64,000 nt of DNA from CAMLFJ01 sp035524955. GTDB taxonomy: Bacteria > Methylomirabilota > Methylomirabilia > Rokubacteriales > CSP1-6. The notes under the pieces are model-generated. The model was given only the letters and a program-made list of their open reading frames with translations. It did not search any database and had not been told where the DNA came from. Where the stretch lies: positions 1 through 64,000 of the forward strand of contig DATLFG010000030.1 of assembly GCA_035524955.1 (NCBI GenBank), in the 5' to 3' direction. Of the stretch, positions 1 through 7,500 are shown piece by piece (position 1 is the first letter of the stretch; every line of letters begins with the position of its first letter). The translations under genes and the position numbers were made by a program.

Positions 1-1
1 C

Positions 2-493
2 GACCCGCCGATCACGGCTCCCCCGTCCGCGGGCGCCCCCGCGGCCCCTGCCCTCTCGCCGCCGCCGGAGCGCCAGCCCCAGGCCAAGAGGGAGGCCGCG
101 CCGAGCGAGAACGTGGCCGGCGCGGTTCGCTCCGAGGTCGAGAGCCGCGAGCGGGCCCGCCCGCCCGCGGCCGGCGCGGACTCGGCGCGCGCGGATCCGT
201 CGTCGACGGGGCCGGCCGCCAAGCGGGTGTTGCCCCCGGCGGACGTGGTGGCCCGGGTGGCCGTCCAGGATCGCGACGCGGCGGAGCGCGAGCTCACCAC
301 GCTCGTCGCGCGCCTGGGCGGCAGCGTCACGCGGCGGTGGCGCGAGGACGAGGTCACCGTGGTGGAGGCCGTGATCCCGCAGCCGCGCTATGGGGAGTTC
401 TCCGCCGGCGTCGCGCGCATCGGGACGTGGCGGGTCGAGGCCGAGCGCCCCGATCTCCCCGCCCAGGTCCACGTGATCCTCCGTCTGCGGTAA
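2..493 (+). CDS. C-terminal part of a DUF4349-like protein (5' end outside window)
   Basis: The frame is open from the left edge, so the gene starts upstream of the window; a GTG at 113 is in frame but need not be the start. About 163 residues are visible. The first 75 or so are rich in Ala, Pro, Arg and Glu and look like a flexible linker. The last 80 form a compact domain with the pattern 'VARVAVQDRDAAEREL..LGGSV', resembling the periplasmic DUF4349 domain that is often joined to an anti-sigma or membrane-anchored protein. Family placement is inferred from pattern only. The next gene, an exported protein, follows 70 bases downstream on the same strand after two small hairpins. Confidence 0.6.
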   Translation, partial: DPPITAPPSAGAPAAPALSPPPERQPQAKREAAPSENVAGAVRSEVESRERARPPAAGADSARADPSSTGPAAKRVLPPADVVARVAVQDRDAAERELTTLVARLGGSVTRRWREDEVTVVEAVIPQPRYGEFSAGVARIGTWRVEAERPDLPAQVHVILRLR

Positions 494-530
494 CCCCGGA
501 ACTTCTCCGGGGTCCCCCGGTCTAACCGGG
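494..530 (+). terminator. Tandem hairpins between two genes (possible terminator or attenuator)
   Basis: Two adjacent perfect inverted repeats lie just after the stop codon: CCCCGGA (494-500) with TCCGGGG (506-512), then CCCGGT (516-521) with ACCGGG (525-530). No T-run follows either one, so Rho-independent termination is uncertain; they may instead stabilise the 3' end or reduce read-through into the DUF4139 gene. Confidence 0.4.
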
Positions 531-563
531 CAGCAACAGCCATCCGGTTCCTGGAGGACCACG

Positions 564-1982
564 ATGAGAACGCTTCCGATGCACCTGATCGCATTCACCC
601 TCGCCGGCCTGCTCGGCGGGGCCCCGGCGGCCGCCGGGGCGCCGGTCAAGATCACCGGCGCCGACCAGCGCGACGTCATGATCACGGTCTACAACGGCAA
701 TCTCGGCCTCGTGAAGGATGTGCGCGAGATCCGGCTCGGCTCCGGCCTCATCGAGACCCATTTCATCGACGTGGCCGCCCGGATCGATCCCACCTCGGTG
801 CACCTGCGGTCGCTCACCGATCCGACCGGGCTCAAGATCCTCGAGCAGAACTACGAATACGATCTGCTGTCGAGCGAGAAGCTCATGGAGAAGTACGTGG
901 GCCGGAAGGTCCGGCTCTACCAGAGCAACGGCACCTTCCAGGAGGCCACCCTGCTCTCCACTCGAGGCCCGGTCTACGACATCAACGGGCAGATCCACAT
1001 GGGGCACTTCGGCAGCGTGGTGTTGCCCGCGCTGCCCGAGAACCTGGTGTCGAAGCCGACGCTCGCGTGGCTGCTCCGGAACGCGCGCCCGGCCCCCCAG
1101 CGCGTGGAGGCCTCCTATCTCACCGGCGGCATCAGCTGGAAGTCCGACTACGTGATGCTGATCAACGCGGCCGATACGCGCACCGATCTCACGAGCTGGG
1201 TCACCATCAACAACCAGAGCGGGGCGACCTACCGCGACGCGGCGCTGAAGCTGGTCGCGGGAGACGTCAACCGGGCCGCGAGCCGGGACGAGTCGCGCCG
1301 GGCGCTCGAGATGGCCGGGAAGGCGGCGTCGCCGGCCATGGCCGACCGGGAGTTCAGGTCGGAGGGCTTCTTCGAGTATCACCTCTACACCCTCGACGGG
1401 CGCACCACCATCAAGGAGAGCCAGACCAAGCAGCTCACGCTCCTGTCCGCGGCGGACGTCCCGGTGGTCAAGCGCTTCATCTATCACGGGGCCGCGAGCT
1501 ACCACCGCGCCCAGTACGGGGTGCCGATCTCGAACCAGAAGGTGGGCGTGTACCTCGACGTCCGCAACACGAAGGAGAACCGTCTCGGCGTTCCCCTGCC
1601 CAAGGGCAAGGTGCGGGTCTACAAGGCCGACGCCTCGGGGAGCCAGCAGCTCATCGGTGAGGACTGGATCGACCACACGCCCAAGGACGAGCGGGTGCGG
1701 ATCAAGATGGGCGAGGCCTTCGACGTGGTGGGCGAGCGCGTGCAGAAGGACTGGAAGCGGATCGGCAGCAGCCTCTACGAGATCGAGTGGGAGATCACGC
1801 TCCGTAACCACAAGAAGGACGCGGTCACCGTCGAGGTGGTCGAGCCCATGCCCGGCGACTGGGAGATCCTGAGGGCCACCCATCCCCACGAGAAGCTCCA
1901 GGCCTTCACCGCCCGCTGGACCATGTCGGTGCCCAGGGAGGGGGCCGCCACGCTGGGCTACCGCACCCGGGTGCGCTTCTAG
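564..1982 (+). CDS. Exported DUF4139 domain protein
   Basis: 472 residues. The first 25 form a clear signal peptide (MRTLPMHLIAFTLAGLLGGA, then an Ala-rich cleavage region), so the protein is secreted or periplasmic. The rest matches the DUF4139 layout: an N-terminal beta-rich segment around 'VYNGNLGLVKDVREI', a central domain where the chain is read as 'SYLTGGISWKSDYVM' (near residue 185), and a C-terminal part with 'ENRLGVPLPKGKVRVYK' (near 340) typical of the family. The molecular role of the family is not known. The ATG is preceded by GGAGG at a normal distance. It sits between the DUF4349-like gene and a second exported protein on the same strand, which hints at a shared envelope function, but nothing more can be said from sequence. 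Confidence 0.85.
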   Translation: MRTLPMHLIAFTLAGLLGGAPAAAGAPVKITGADQRDVMITVYNGNLGLVKDVREIRLGSGLIETHFIDVAARIDPTSVHLRSLTDPTGLKILEQNYEYDLLSSEKLMEKYVGRKVRLYQSNGTFQEATLLSTRGPVYDINGQIHMGHFGSVVLPALPENLVSKPTLAWLLRNARPAPQRVEASYLTGGISWKSDYVMLINAADTRTDLTSWVTINNQSGATYRDAALKLVAGDVNRAASRDESRRALEMAGKAASPAMADREFRSEGFFEYHLYTLDGRTTIKESQTKQLTLLSAADVPVVKRFIYHGAASYHRAQYGVPISNQKVGVYLDVRNTKENRLGVPLPKGKVRVYKADASGSQQLIGEDWIDHTPKDERVRIKMGEAFDVVGERVQKDWKRIGSSLYEIEWEITLRNHKKDAVTVEVVEPMPGDWEILRATHPHEKLQAFTARWTMSVPREGAATLGYRTRVRF

Positions 1983-2035
1983 CCGGAAGGCTTCCGGTTG
2001 ACAGGCGCTGCGGCTTGGCCGACGCTGAGCCGCAG

Positions 2036-3034
2036 ATGCCTGCTCGGGTGCCGATACGCGCGACGCTGATCACGCTGCTCCTGCTGCTCTCCGGGGCCGC
2101 CCCGGCCCTGGCCCAGGGCGACCAGCTCGCCCGCGGGCGGACGGCGGTGCAAGGCATGACCGGGTGCTACCTCGTGGACTACAGCTACGTCGAGGTCCAG
2201 GCTCTCGAGCCGGGCTACGTGCGAGATCCCCGCGTCTACGACGTCAACCGGGACAAGTCCGCCAAGGAGTGGATCACCGCCCTGATCCTGTCGCCCACGC
2301 GGCTCCGGCTGGAGCGCATCCTGTTCCTGAGCGATCTGGCCGGAAGTGTCCGCGAAGGCACGCAGATCCGCCACCAGTCGGAGGACTGGGAGTACGACGC
2401 CTCCTCCCTGTACGACTTCGTCGCGCCGCTTCACTGGCAGGTGCGGGACCTGCGAGCCACGCCCGGTCTGTGGACCCGGCGCGTGACCAACCTGGACGAC
2501 GGGCTCCGCTACCAGTGCGCGGCGCGCTGGAGTGAAGACCGCGCCTACCCCGAGTGGTCGTGCGCGAACTACGCGCCGATCCCGGGCCGCGAGACGCGCG
2601 ACATGGGCCGGTCCGACTACCAGACGCTCCAGCGCGGGACGCGCATCGTGGTGTACGGAGCGGCCCAGGGTGGGAGCTGGCTCGAGCGGCAGGACAACGT
2701 GAAGACGATCCACCGCGATAGCGGCCGCGTCCCGCTGGTACGCGAGCTCGGCAAGAACTGGTACGTGCGGCTGCCCGACGCGGAGTGCGCCGGCGCGCGG
2801 ACCTTCGCGGAGCGACGCCGGGACTACTGGGCCCTGCTCCGGGAGACGTGGGACGGCGTTCTCGACGGCGCCGGACCCTTCGTCGAGCGCACGCCGCCCG
2901 GCGCGCCGCCGCGCTTCGTGAAGATGTTCGAGGTCGAGGACGACGCGATCGCCCGCGACCTCGCCGACCCCGCGGTGCGCCAGGCCGTGCGCGAGCGCAT
3001 CCTCGCGGTGATCGAAGCCTACCGCGCCCGCTAG
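2036..3034 (+). CDS. Exported DUF6607-like protein
   Basis: 332 residues from ATG 2036; an in-frame TTG at 2015 would add seven residues, but the ATG gives a clean signal peptide (MPARVPIRATLITLLLLLSG, cleavage after ALAQG). The mature part carries the block 'GMTGCYLVDYSYVE', then 'GYVRDPRVYDVNRDKSAKEW', many Trp and Tyr residues ('SEDWEYDASSLYDFVAPLHW') and a C-terminal helix ending 'ERILAVIEAY'. This pattern fits the DUF6607 family of exported proteins of unknown function; I assign it by memory of the conserved blocks, not by a search. It starts 53 bases after the DUF4139 gene on the same strand, so the two are probably co-transcribed. Confidence 0.75.
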   Translation: MPARVPIRATLITLLLLLSGAAPALAQGDQLARGRTAVQGMTGCYLVDYSYVEVQALEPGYVRDPRVYDVNRDKSAKEWITALILSPTRLRLERILFLSDLAGSVREGTQIRHQSEDWEYDASSLYDFVAPLHWQVRDLRATPGLWTRRVTNLDDGLRYQCAARWSEDRAYPEWSCANYAPIPGRETRDMGRSDYQTLQRGTRIVVYGAAQGGSWLERQDNVKTIHRDSGRVPLVRELGKNWYVRLPDAECAGARTFAERRRDYWALLRETWDGVLDGAGPFVERTPPGAPPRFVKMFEVEDDAIARDLADPAVRQAVRERILAVIEAYRAR

Positions 3035-3040
3035 GGACCT

Positions 3041-3324
3041 CGGAGGGGGGCTACGCCCCCCTTCCGAACTTCCCCCAGAGATGGGAAGCGCGGGCAAAGC
3101 CCGCGCTCGAACGTGGACCACTTCCGCTGGCGGTGGATCGTCCGATGTTACCGGGAGAGACCGCTAGCCCGGACTGCTCACGAACGGACAACCCGCGTCG
3201 GACGGTCCGGGACCGGCGGCCGCCGTGGAGCCGGTCCGACTCGGCTCGGCCGGTTCGAGCCCGCGCTGGGCCCGCGCGACCCGTTCTTGGGGGAGGTTCG
3301 GAAGGGGGCGGAGCCCCCTACGAG
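3041..3324. repeat. Inverted pair of palindrome-rich repeats filling a convergent gap
   Basis: Two roughly 65-75-base copies of one element face each other between convergent genes. The left copy (about 3043-3113) and the reverse complement of the right copy (about 3248-3324) share GGGGGCT(A/C)CGCCCCC, TTCCGAAC(T/C)TCCCCCA and a GCGCGGGC / GCTCGAAC part. The left copy holds a perfect 9-bp hairpin (3087-3095 with 3099-3107, loop AAA). The 130 bases between the copies contain further GC-rich inverted repeats, for example GTCGGAC 3197-3203 with GTCCGAC 3234-3240. This resembles paired REP/BIME elements and could also stop transcription from both sides. No gene is seen here. Confidence 0.65.
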
Positions 3325-3327
3325 CGT

Positions 3328-4620
3328 CTAGCGCCCCTCGACCAGGAGGAGGTAGAGGTCGAGCAGGTTGGTGTTGGTGGGGCCGGTGACCAGCAGGTCG
3401 CCGAGCGCCGCGAACACCGGGTTCGAGTCGTTCCGGGCCAGACGGGCCCGCGGATCGTCGCCGCGCTCCCGCGCGCGCTTCATGGTGGCGCCATCCGCCA
3501 CCGCCCCCGCCGCGTCGGTGGGCCCGTCGCTTCCGTCGGTTCCCGCCGCCAGCGCCACGATGCCCGCCACGCCGTCGAGCTCGAGCGCCGCCGCCAGCGC
3601 CCACTCCTGGCAGCGCCCGCCGCTCCCCGTCCCGCGCAGGGTCACCGTGGTCTCCCCGCCCGCGATGAGGCAAGCCGGCGGGGCCACCGGCCCCCGGCCG
3701 GCCTGGATCTCGCCGGCCAGGCCGACCAGCCTCCGGGCCGCGTCCCGCGCCTCGCCTTCGAGAGCGCGCGTCAGCACGTGGGGCGCGTAGCCGAGGGTTC
3801 GCGCCCGCTCCGCCGCCGCCTCGACGACCAGGAGGTTGTTGCCGATCACCGCGTTGGTCACGCGGCGAAACACCGGGTCCTCGGGCTTCGGCGTCTCCGG
3901 GATCTCGCCGCGGGCTCCGCGCTCGAGCCGCTCCACGATGGCCGCGGGCGTCCGCGAGCGGAGCTCGAAACGGTCGAGGATCTCGAGCGCTTCCGCGAAG
4001 GTGGACACGTCGGGCGTGGTGGGACCGGAGGCGATGACGTCGAGCGGATCGCCGATCACGTCGGAGAGCAGCAGGGCGTGTACGCGGGCGGGCGCCGCCG
4101 CCCGCGCCAGCTGGCCGCCCTTCAGCAGCGAGCAGTGCTTCCGCAGCGCGTTGAGCTGGTTGATATTGGCGCCGGTGGCGAGCAGCAGGCGCGTGAGGGT
4201 CTGCTTGTCGGCCAGGGTGATGGGCGGCACCGGGGCGGGCGTCAGCGCCGAGCCGCCGCCCGAGATCAGGACCAGCAGCAGATCGTCGGCGCCGGCGGAC
4301 TCCGCGAGCGCCCGGATCCGGTGGGCCGCGGCCTCGCCGCGCGCGTCGGGGACCGGGTGCCCGGCCTCGACCAGTCGCACCCGGGTCGTGTCGGCGAGAT
4401 AGCCGTCCTTGACCACCACGAGGCCGTCGGCGACGCGCTCGCCCAGCACGCCCTCGGCGGCGGCGGCCATCGCGCCCGAGGCCTTCCCCGCGCCGACCAC
4501 GAGCACGCGGCCGCGGGCGGGCGGCCGAACATCCGCGAGGGCGCGGCGGACCAGCGGATGGACGTCGGCGGCGCGCAGCGCGGCGTCGAAGACGGAGCGC
4601 GCCGCGTCGCGGAGGCTCAA
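3328..4620 (-). CDS. Glycerate 2-kinase (DUF4147/MOFRL family)
   Basis: 430 residues, the usual length for class II glycerate kinases (TtuD/GckA type), which phosphorylate D-glycerate at position 2 in serine, glyoxylate or tartrate catabolism. The N-terminal DUF4147 domain shows 'VVGAGKASGAM' with the conserved Lys46, and 'LISGGGSAL' near residue 120. The C-terminal MOFRL domain has 'GGETTV' (321), 'GRCQEW' (335) and 'TDGSDGPTDAAGA' (361), all hallmark blocks. The ATG overlaps the stop of the upstream aminotransferase by 4 bases (ATGA), so translation is coupled. The pairing with an aminotransferase suggests a route from an amino acid such as serine through hydroxypyruvate and glycerate, though the intervening reductase is not in this operon. 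Confidence 0.92.
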   Translation of the reverse strand: MSLRDAARSVFDAALRAADVHPLVRRALADVRPPARGRVLVVGAGKASGAMAAAAEGVLGERVADGLVVVKDGYLADTTRVRLVEAGHPVPDARGEAAAHRIRALAESAGADDLLLVLISGGGSALTPAPVPPITLADKQTLTRLLLATGANINQLNALRKHCSLLKGGQLARAAAPARVHALLLSDVIGDPLDVIASGPTTPDVSTFAEALEILDRFELRSRTPAAIVERLERGARGEIPETPKPEDPVFRRVTNAVIGNNLLVVEAAAERARTLGYAPHVLTRALEGEARDAARRLVGLAGEIQAGRGPVAPPACLIAGGETTVTLRGTGSGGRCQEWALAAALELDGVAGIVALAAGTDGSDGPTDAAGAVADGATMKRARERGDDPRARLARNDSNPVFAALGDLLVTGPTNTNLLDLYLLLVEGR

Positions 4621-5780
4621 TGGGCGAGCTTCTGCAGCCGGCGCCCCGCCTCGATCAGTAGGTCGTCCGTCTTGGGGAAGCAGAAGCGAATCTTGGTCCG
4701 GCCCAGCTCGCCGTGCGCGTAGAAGGACGAGCCGGGCACCGTCGCGACCCCGATCTTTCGGATCAGGTAGAGGGCGAAGTCGTGGTCGTCGCGGCAGTCG
4801 AACCGCTTCAGGAAGTGCTCGGCCTCGGTGAGGATGTAGTAGGCGCCGCGGGGCTTGTAGGCCACGAAGCCCGCCTCCTCGACCCGGCCGAGCAGGAGAT
4901 CGCGCCGCGCCTGGTAGCTCTCACGCAGGTGGACGTAGTACGAGTCGGGCAGGCCCAGCGCGGTCACCGCCGCTTCCTGGAGTGGATGCGGCGCGCCCAC
5001 CGTGATGAAGTCGTGGGCCCGCCGGATGCCGAGCGAGAGCTCGGGGCTCGCCACCGCGTAGCCCACCCGCCACCCGGTCACCGAGTAGGACTTCGAGATG
5101 CCCGAGATGGTCACGGTGCGGTCGGCCATGCCGGGCAGGGTCGCGATCGGGGTGTGGCCGAGGCCGTCGTAGACGATGTGCTCGTAGATCTCGTCGGTGA
5201 TCGCGAGCAGGTCGTGCTTGATGCAGAGGTCGGCGATGACCCCGAGCTCCGCGCGCGAGAAGACCTTCCCGGAGGGGTTGTTCGGGCTGTTGAAGACGAT
5301 GGCGCGGGTGCGCGCGCTGACCGCCCGGGCGAGCCGGTCGGGATCGAAGGAGAAGTCCGGCGGCTCCAGCGGGACCCAGACCGGCTCGGCTCCCGCGATG
5401 ATGCACCCGGGACCGTAGTTCTCGTAGAAGGGCTCGAAGATGATGACCTCGTCGCCCGGGTTGAGCACCGCCAGGAGGGTGGCCAGCATGGTCTGGGTGG
5501 AGCCGCAGCACACCGTGACGTTGCGGTCGGCCTCGACGTCCATGCCGTAGAACTTCCGGTACTTGTCCGCGATGGCGCGCCGGAGCGACGGCGTGCCCCA
5601 GGTGATCGCGTACTGGTGGAAGTCGCCGTCGATCGCGCGGTGGGCCGCCTCGATGAGCTCCCGTGGCGGCGGGAAGTTCGGCATTCCCTGCGCGAGGTTG
5701 ATGCCGTCGTACTGGTTGTTGACCCGGGTCATCTCCCGGATCACCGACTCGGTGAAGCCCTGGACGCGCTTGGAGATCAT
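4617..5780 (-). CDS. PLP-dependent class I/II aminotransferase
   Basis: 387 residues, fold type I aminotransferase. Visible landmarks: 'YAITWGTPSLRRAIADKYR' (57-75), 'FNSPNNPSGKVF' (163-174, PLP-ring contact Asn168), 'AITDEIYEHIVYDG' (193-206, Asp196 and Tyr199), the Schiff-base lysine in 'SGISKSYSVTGWRVGY' (Lys230, phosphate-binding Arg238) and a C-terminal carboxylate-binding Arg in 'TKIRFCF'. The pattern is close to aspartate/aromatic/kynurenine-type aminotransferases; substrate cannot be fixed from sequence. It lies 26 bases after the MoaD-like gene and overlaps the glycerate kinase, in the operon headed by threonine synthase. Confidence 0.9.
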   Translation of the reverse strand: MISKRVQGFTESVIREMTRVNNQYDGINLAQGMPNFPPPRELIEAAHRAIDGDFHQYAITWGTPSLRRAIADKYRKFYGMDVEADRNVTVCCGSTQTMLATLLAVLNPGDEVIIFEPFYENYGPGCIIAGAEPVWVPLEPPDFSFDPDRLARAVSARTRAIVFNSPNNPSGKVFSRAELGVIADLCIKHDLLAITDEIYEHIVYDGLGHTPIATLPGMADRTVTISGISKSYSVTGWRVGYAVASPELSLGIRRAHDFITVGAPHPLQEAAVTALGLPDSYYVHLRESYQARRDLLLGRVEEAGFVAYKPRGAYYILTEAEHFLKRFDCRDDHDFALYLIRKIGVATVPGSSFYAHGELGRTKIRFCFPKTDDLLIEAGRRLQKLAH

Positions 5781-5806
5781 GCGACGCGGGAGCGGGCCGC
5801 GTCGCG

Positions 5807-6085
5807 CTACCGGCCGCCCGCGATGGCCGGGACGATGGAGACCTCGTCGCCCTGCTTGAGTGTGGTGGTCGCGCCCTGCAGGAACCGGATGTCTTCCTGG
5901 TTGATGTAGATGTTGATGAAGCGGCGGAGCTCGCCGCCGTCCTCGACGAGGCGCTCCTTGAGCCCGGGGAACTGGCGCTCCAGCACCTCGATCAGGTCGG
6001 TGACGGTGCCCGCGTCGGCCTGGACCTCGGCCGCGCCCTTGGTGAGGGTGCGGAGCGGCGTGGGAATGCGGACCAGAACGGCCAT
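5807..6085 (-). CDS. MoaD/ThiS-family ubiquitin-like sulfur carrier ending in Gly-Gly-Arg
   Basis: 92 residues, the size of a beta-grasp sulfur carrier. It has the family core ('VRIPTPLRTLTKG', 'LIEVLERQFPGLKERL', 'GDEVSIVPAIAGG') and a C-terminal Gly-Gly followed by one extra residue, Arg92. Carriers normally end in free Gly-Gly, which is adenylated by a ThiF/MoeB-type E1 and converted to a thiocarboxylate. The placement 22 bases after threonine synthase, not with molybdopterin or thiamine genes, points to a CysO/HcyS-like role in sulfide delivery to an amino acid precursor. Neither an E1 nor a JAMM protease that might trim the Arg is present in the window. Function is inference; family membership is clear. 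Confidence 0.88.
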   Translation of the reverse strand: MAVLVRIPTPLRTLTKGAAEVQADAGTVTDLIEVLERQFPGLKERLVEDGGELRRFINIYINQEDIRFLQGATTTLKQGDEVSIVPAIAGGR

Positions 6086-6107
6086 GCGATGGTCTCCTTC
6101 GTCCGGG

Positions 6108-7376
6108 CTACGTCCCGGTCCTGGACTTGAGATCGGCCAGCGCCCGGTCGAACGCGGTGAGCGAGGGCTGGATGGTGACGTGGCTGTGGAGCCGGTCGTG
6201 CAGCGCGTCCGGTGTCTTCAGGCCGTTGCCGGTGACGCACATCACGATGGGCTCGTCGCGGGGGATGCGGCCCGCCTCGATGAGCTTGCGGGTCGCCGCC
6301 ACCGTGACGCCTCCCGCCGTCTCGGCGAAGATGCCCTCGGTGCGGGCGAGCAGGCGCATGCCCTCGATGATCTCCTCGTCGGTGGCGTCTTCGCCGTGGC
6401 CGCCCGAGTCCTTCACCGCCCGATAGGCGTAGTAGCCGTCGGCCGGGTTGCCGATCGCGAGCGACTTGCAGATGGTCTGCGGCCGCACCGGCTCGAGGAC
6501 GTCGGTGTCCTTCCGGATCATGGTGACGATGGGCCCGCACCCGGCGGCCTGCGCGGCGTACATGCGGGTGCGGCACTCGGGGATCAGCCCGAGCATGGCC
6601 AGCTCCTGCATCGCCTTCGCGATCTTGGTGAGGAGCGAGCCGCCCGCGCAGGGCACGACCACGTGGGCGGGGGCGCGCCAGCCAAGCTGCTCGGCGATCT
6701 CGTACCCGAACGTCTTCGAGCCCTCCGCGTAGTACGGCCGGAGGTTGATGTTCACGAAGGCCCAGGGGTACCGGTCGCCGACCTCGGCGCACAGGCGGTT
6801 GACCTCGTCGTAGGCCCCTTGCACCTCGATCACGGTGGGCGCGTAGATCAGCGTCGCGATGACCTTGCCCGGCTCGAGGTCGGCCGGGATGAAGACGTAG
6901 CACGCCAGGCGCGCCTCCGCGGCGTGGGCCGCCAGCGAGTTGGCGAGGTTGCCGGTGGACGCGCAGGCCACCGTGTCGAAGCCGAACTCCCGGGCCTTGC
7001 CGATCGCCACCGCGACCACGCGATCCTTGAACGAGCAGGTCGGGTGCGAGACCGCGTCGTTCTTCACGTAGAGCTCCCGGACGCCCCACTCGTCCGCCAG
7101 GTTGCGAGCGCGCACCAGCGGGGTGAAGCCCACCGCGGCGCCGACCGGCGGGAGGCCGTCCACCAGGTCGAGCGGCAGGAGATCGGCGTAGCGCCAGATC
7201 GATGGGGAGCCGGCCTCGATGCGCGCGCGGCTGATGCGCGCGCGGATCACCGCGTAGTCGTAGTCGACCTCGAGGGGACCCCAGCAGAACTCGCAGACGT
7301 GAGACGGGGAGGAAGGGTAGCCGCGGCCACACTCCCGGCACTTCAGGCCCTTCAATCTGTCCAATGGCCTCTCCAA
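6108..7376 (-). CDS. thrC: Threonine synthase-like PLP enzyme with N-terminal zinc ribbon
   Basis: 422 residues, fold type II PLP enzyme. An N-terminal four-cysteine ribbon (Cys13, Cys16, Cys28, Cys31) precedes the catalytic domain. The PLP lysine is Lys117 in 'TCSFKDR', followed by the phosphate-binding 'STGNLANS' near 140 and a Gly-rich loop 'PCAGGSLLTK'. Length and domain order match threonine synthases that convert O-phosphohomoserine to threonine. Start: TTG 7376 is the longest choice; other TTGs follow at 7364 and 7355, so the start is uncertain. Because the next gene is a MoaD-like sulfur carrier, this enzyme could alternatively make a sulfur amino acid from a phosphorylated precursor. 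It heads the four-gene operon and has a promoter and a structured leader upstream. Confidence 0.88.
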   Translation of the reverse strand: MERPLDRLKGLKCRECGRGYPSSPSHVCEFCWGPLEVDYDYAVIRARISRARIEAGSPSIWRYADLLPLDLVDGLPPVGAAVGFTPLVRARNLADEWGVRELYVKNDAVSHPTCSFKDRVVAVAIGKAREFGFDTVACASTGNLANSLAAHAAEARLACYVFIPADLEPGKVIATLIYAPTVIEVQGAYDEVNRLCAEVGDRYPWAFVNINLRPYYAEGSKTFGYEIAEQLGWRAPAHVVVPCAGGSLLTKIAKAMQELAMLGLIPECRTRMYAAQAAGCGPIVTMIRKDTDVLEPVRPQTICKSLAIGNPADGYYAYRAVKDSGGHGEDATDEEIIEGMRLLARTEGIFAETAGGVTVAATRKLIEAGRIPRDEPIVMCVTGNGLKTPDALHDRLHSHVTIQPSLTAFDRALADLKSRTGT

Positions 7377-7382
7377 TCGGTA

Positions 7383-7435
7383 GGGGATTTGAGCCCCGGA
7401 ATGAGCTGCACGATCCGGGTTGGCCGTCCCGGATC
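7383..7435 (-). promoter_or_regulatory. Structured 5' leader of the thrC operon
   Basis: The predicted 65-base leader contains a perfect 8-bp hairpin (GATCCGGG / CCCGGATC, 7412-7435, 8-base loop) and a 4-bp one (7383-7397). No T-run, short Thr-rich reading frame or known riboswitch core was recognised. It may be a control element or simply a stable leader. Confidence 0.3.
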
Positions 7436-7447
7436 ACCGACCCGTTT

Positions 7448-7476
7448 ACTTAACACTCCATGCCGCGGATTGTCAA
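7448..7476 (-). promoter_or_regulatory. Sigma70-type promoter for the thrC operon
   Basis: Reading the minus strand, a perfect TTGACA (7476-7471) is followed after 17 bases by TTAAGT (7453-7448), which would start transcription near 7441, about 65 bases before the thrC start. It overlaps the divergent start region of the gene at 7501. Confidence 0.5.
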
Positions 7477-7486
7477 CGCGATGCCG

Positions 7487-7492
7487 TATCAT
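7487..7492 (+). promoter_or_regulatory. -10 box close to a GTG start (candidate leaderless promoter)
   Basis: TATCAT ends 8 bases before the GTG at 7501 and there is no Shine-Dalgarno sequence, so the transcript may begin at or next to the start codon. Confidence 0.45.
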
Positions 7493-7500
7493 CGGCACCC

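Noticed and set aside
2015..2036. TTG 2015 as start of the DUF6607-like gene
   Set aside because: It adds seven polar residues before the signal peptide; ATG 2036 gives the expected N-terminus.
7377..7440. tRNA-like T-arm (GGGGCTCAAATCCCC) on the minus strand before thrC
   Set aside because: The loop lacks the TTC of a T-loop, no matching acceptor or proper anticodon arm exists, and the region fits a promoter plus leader.
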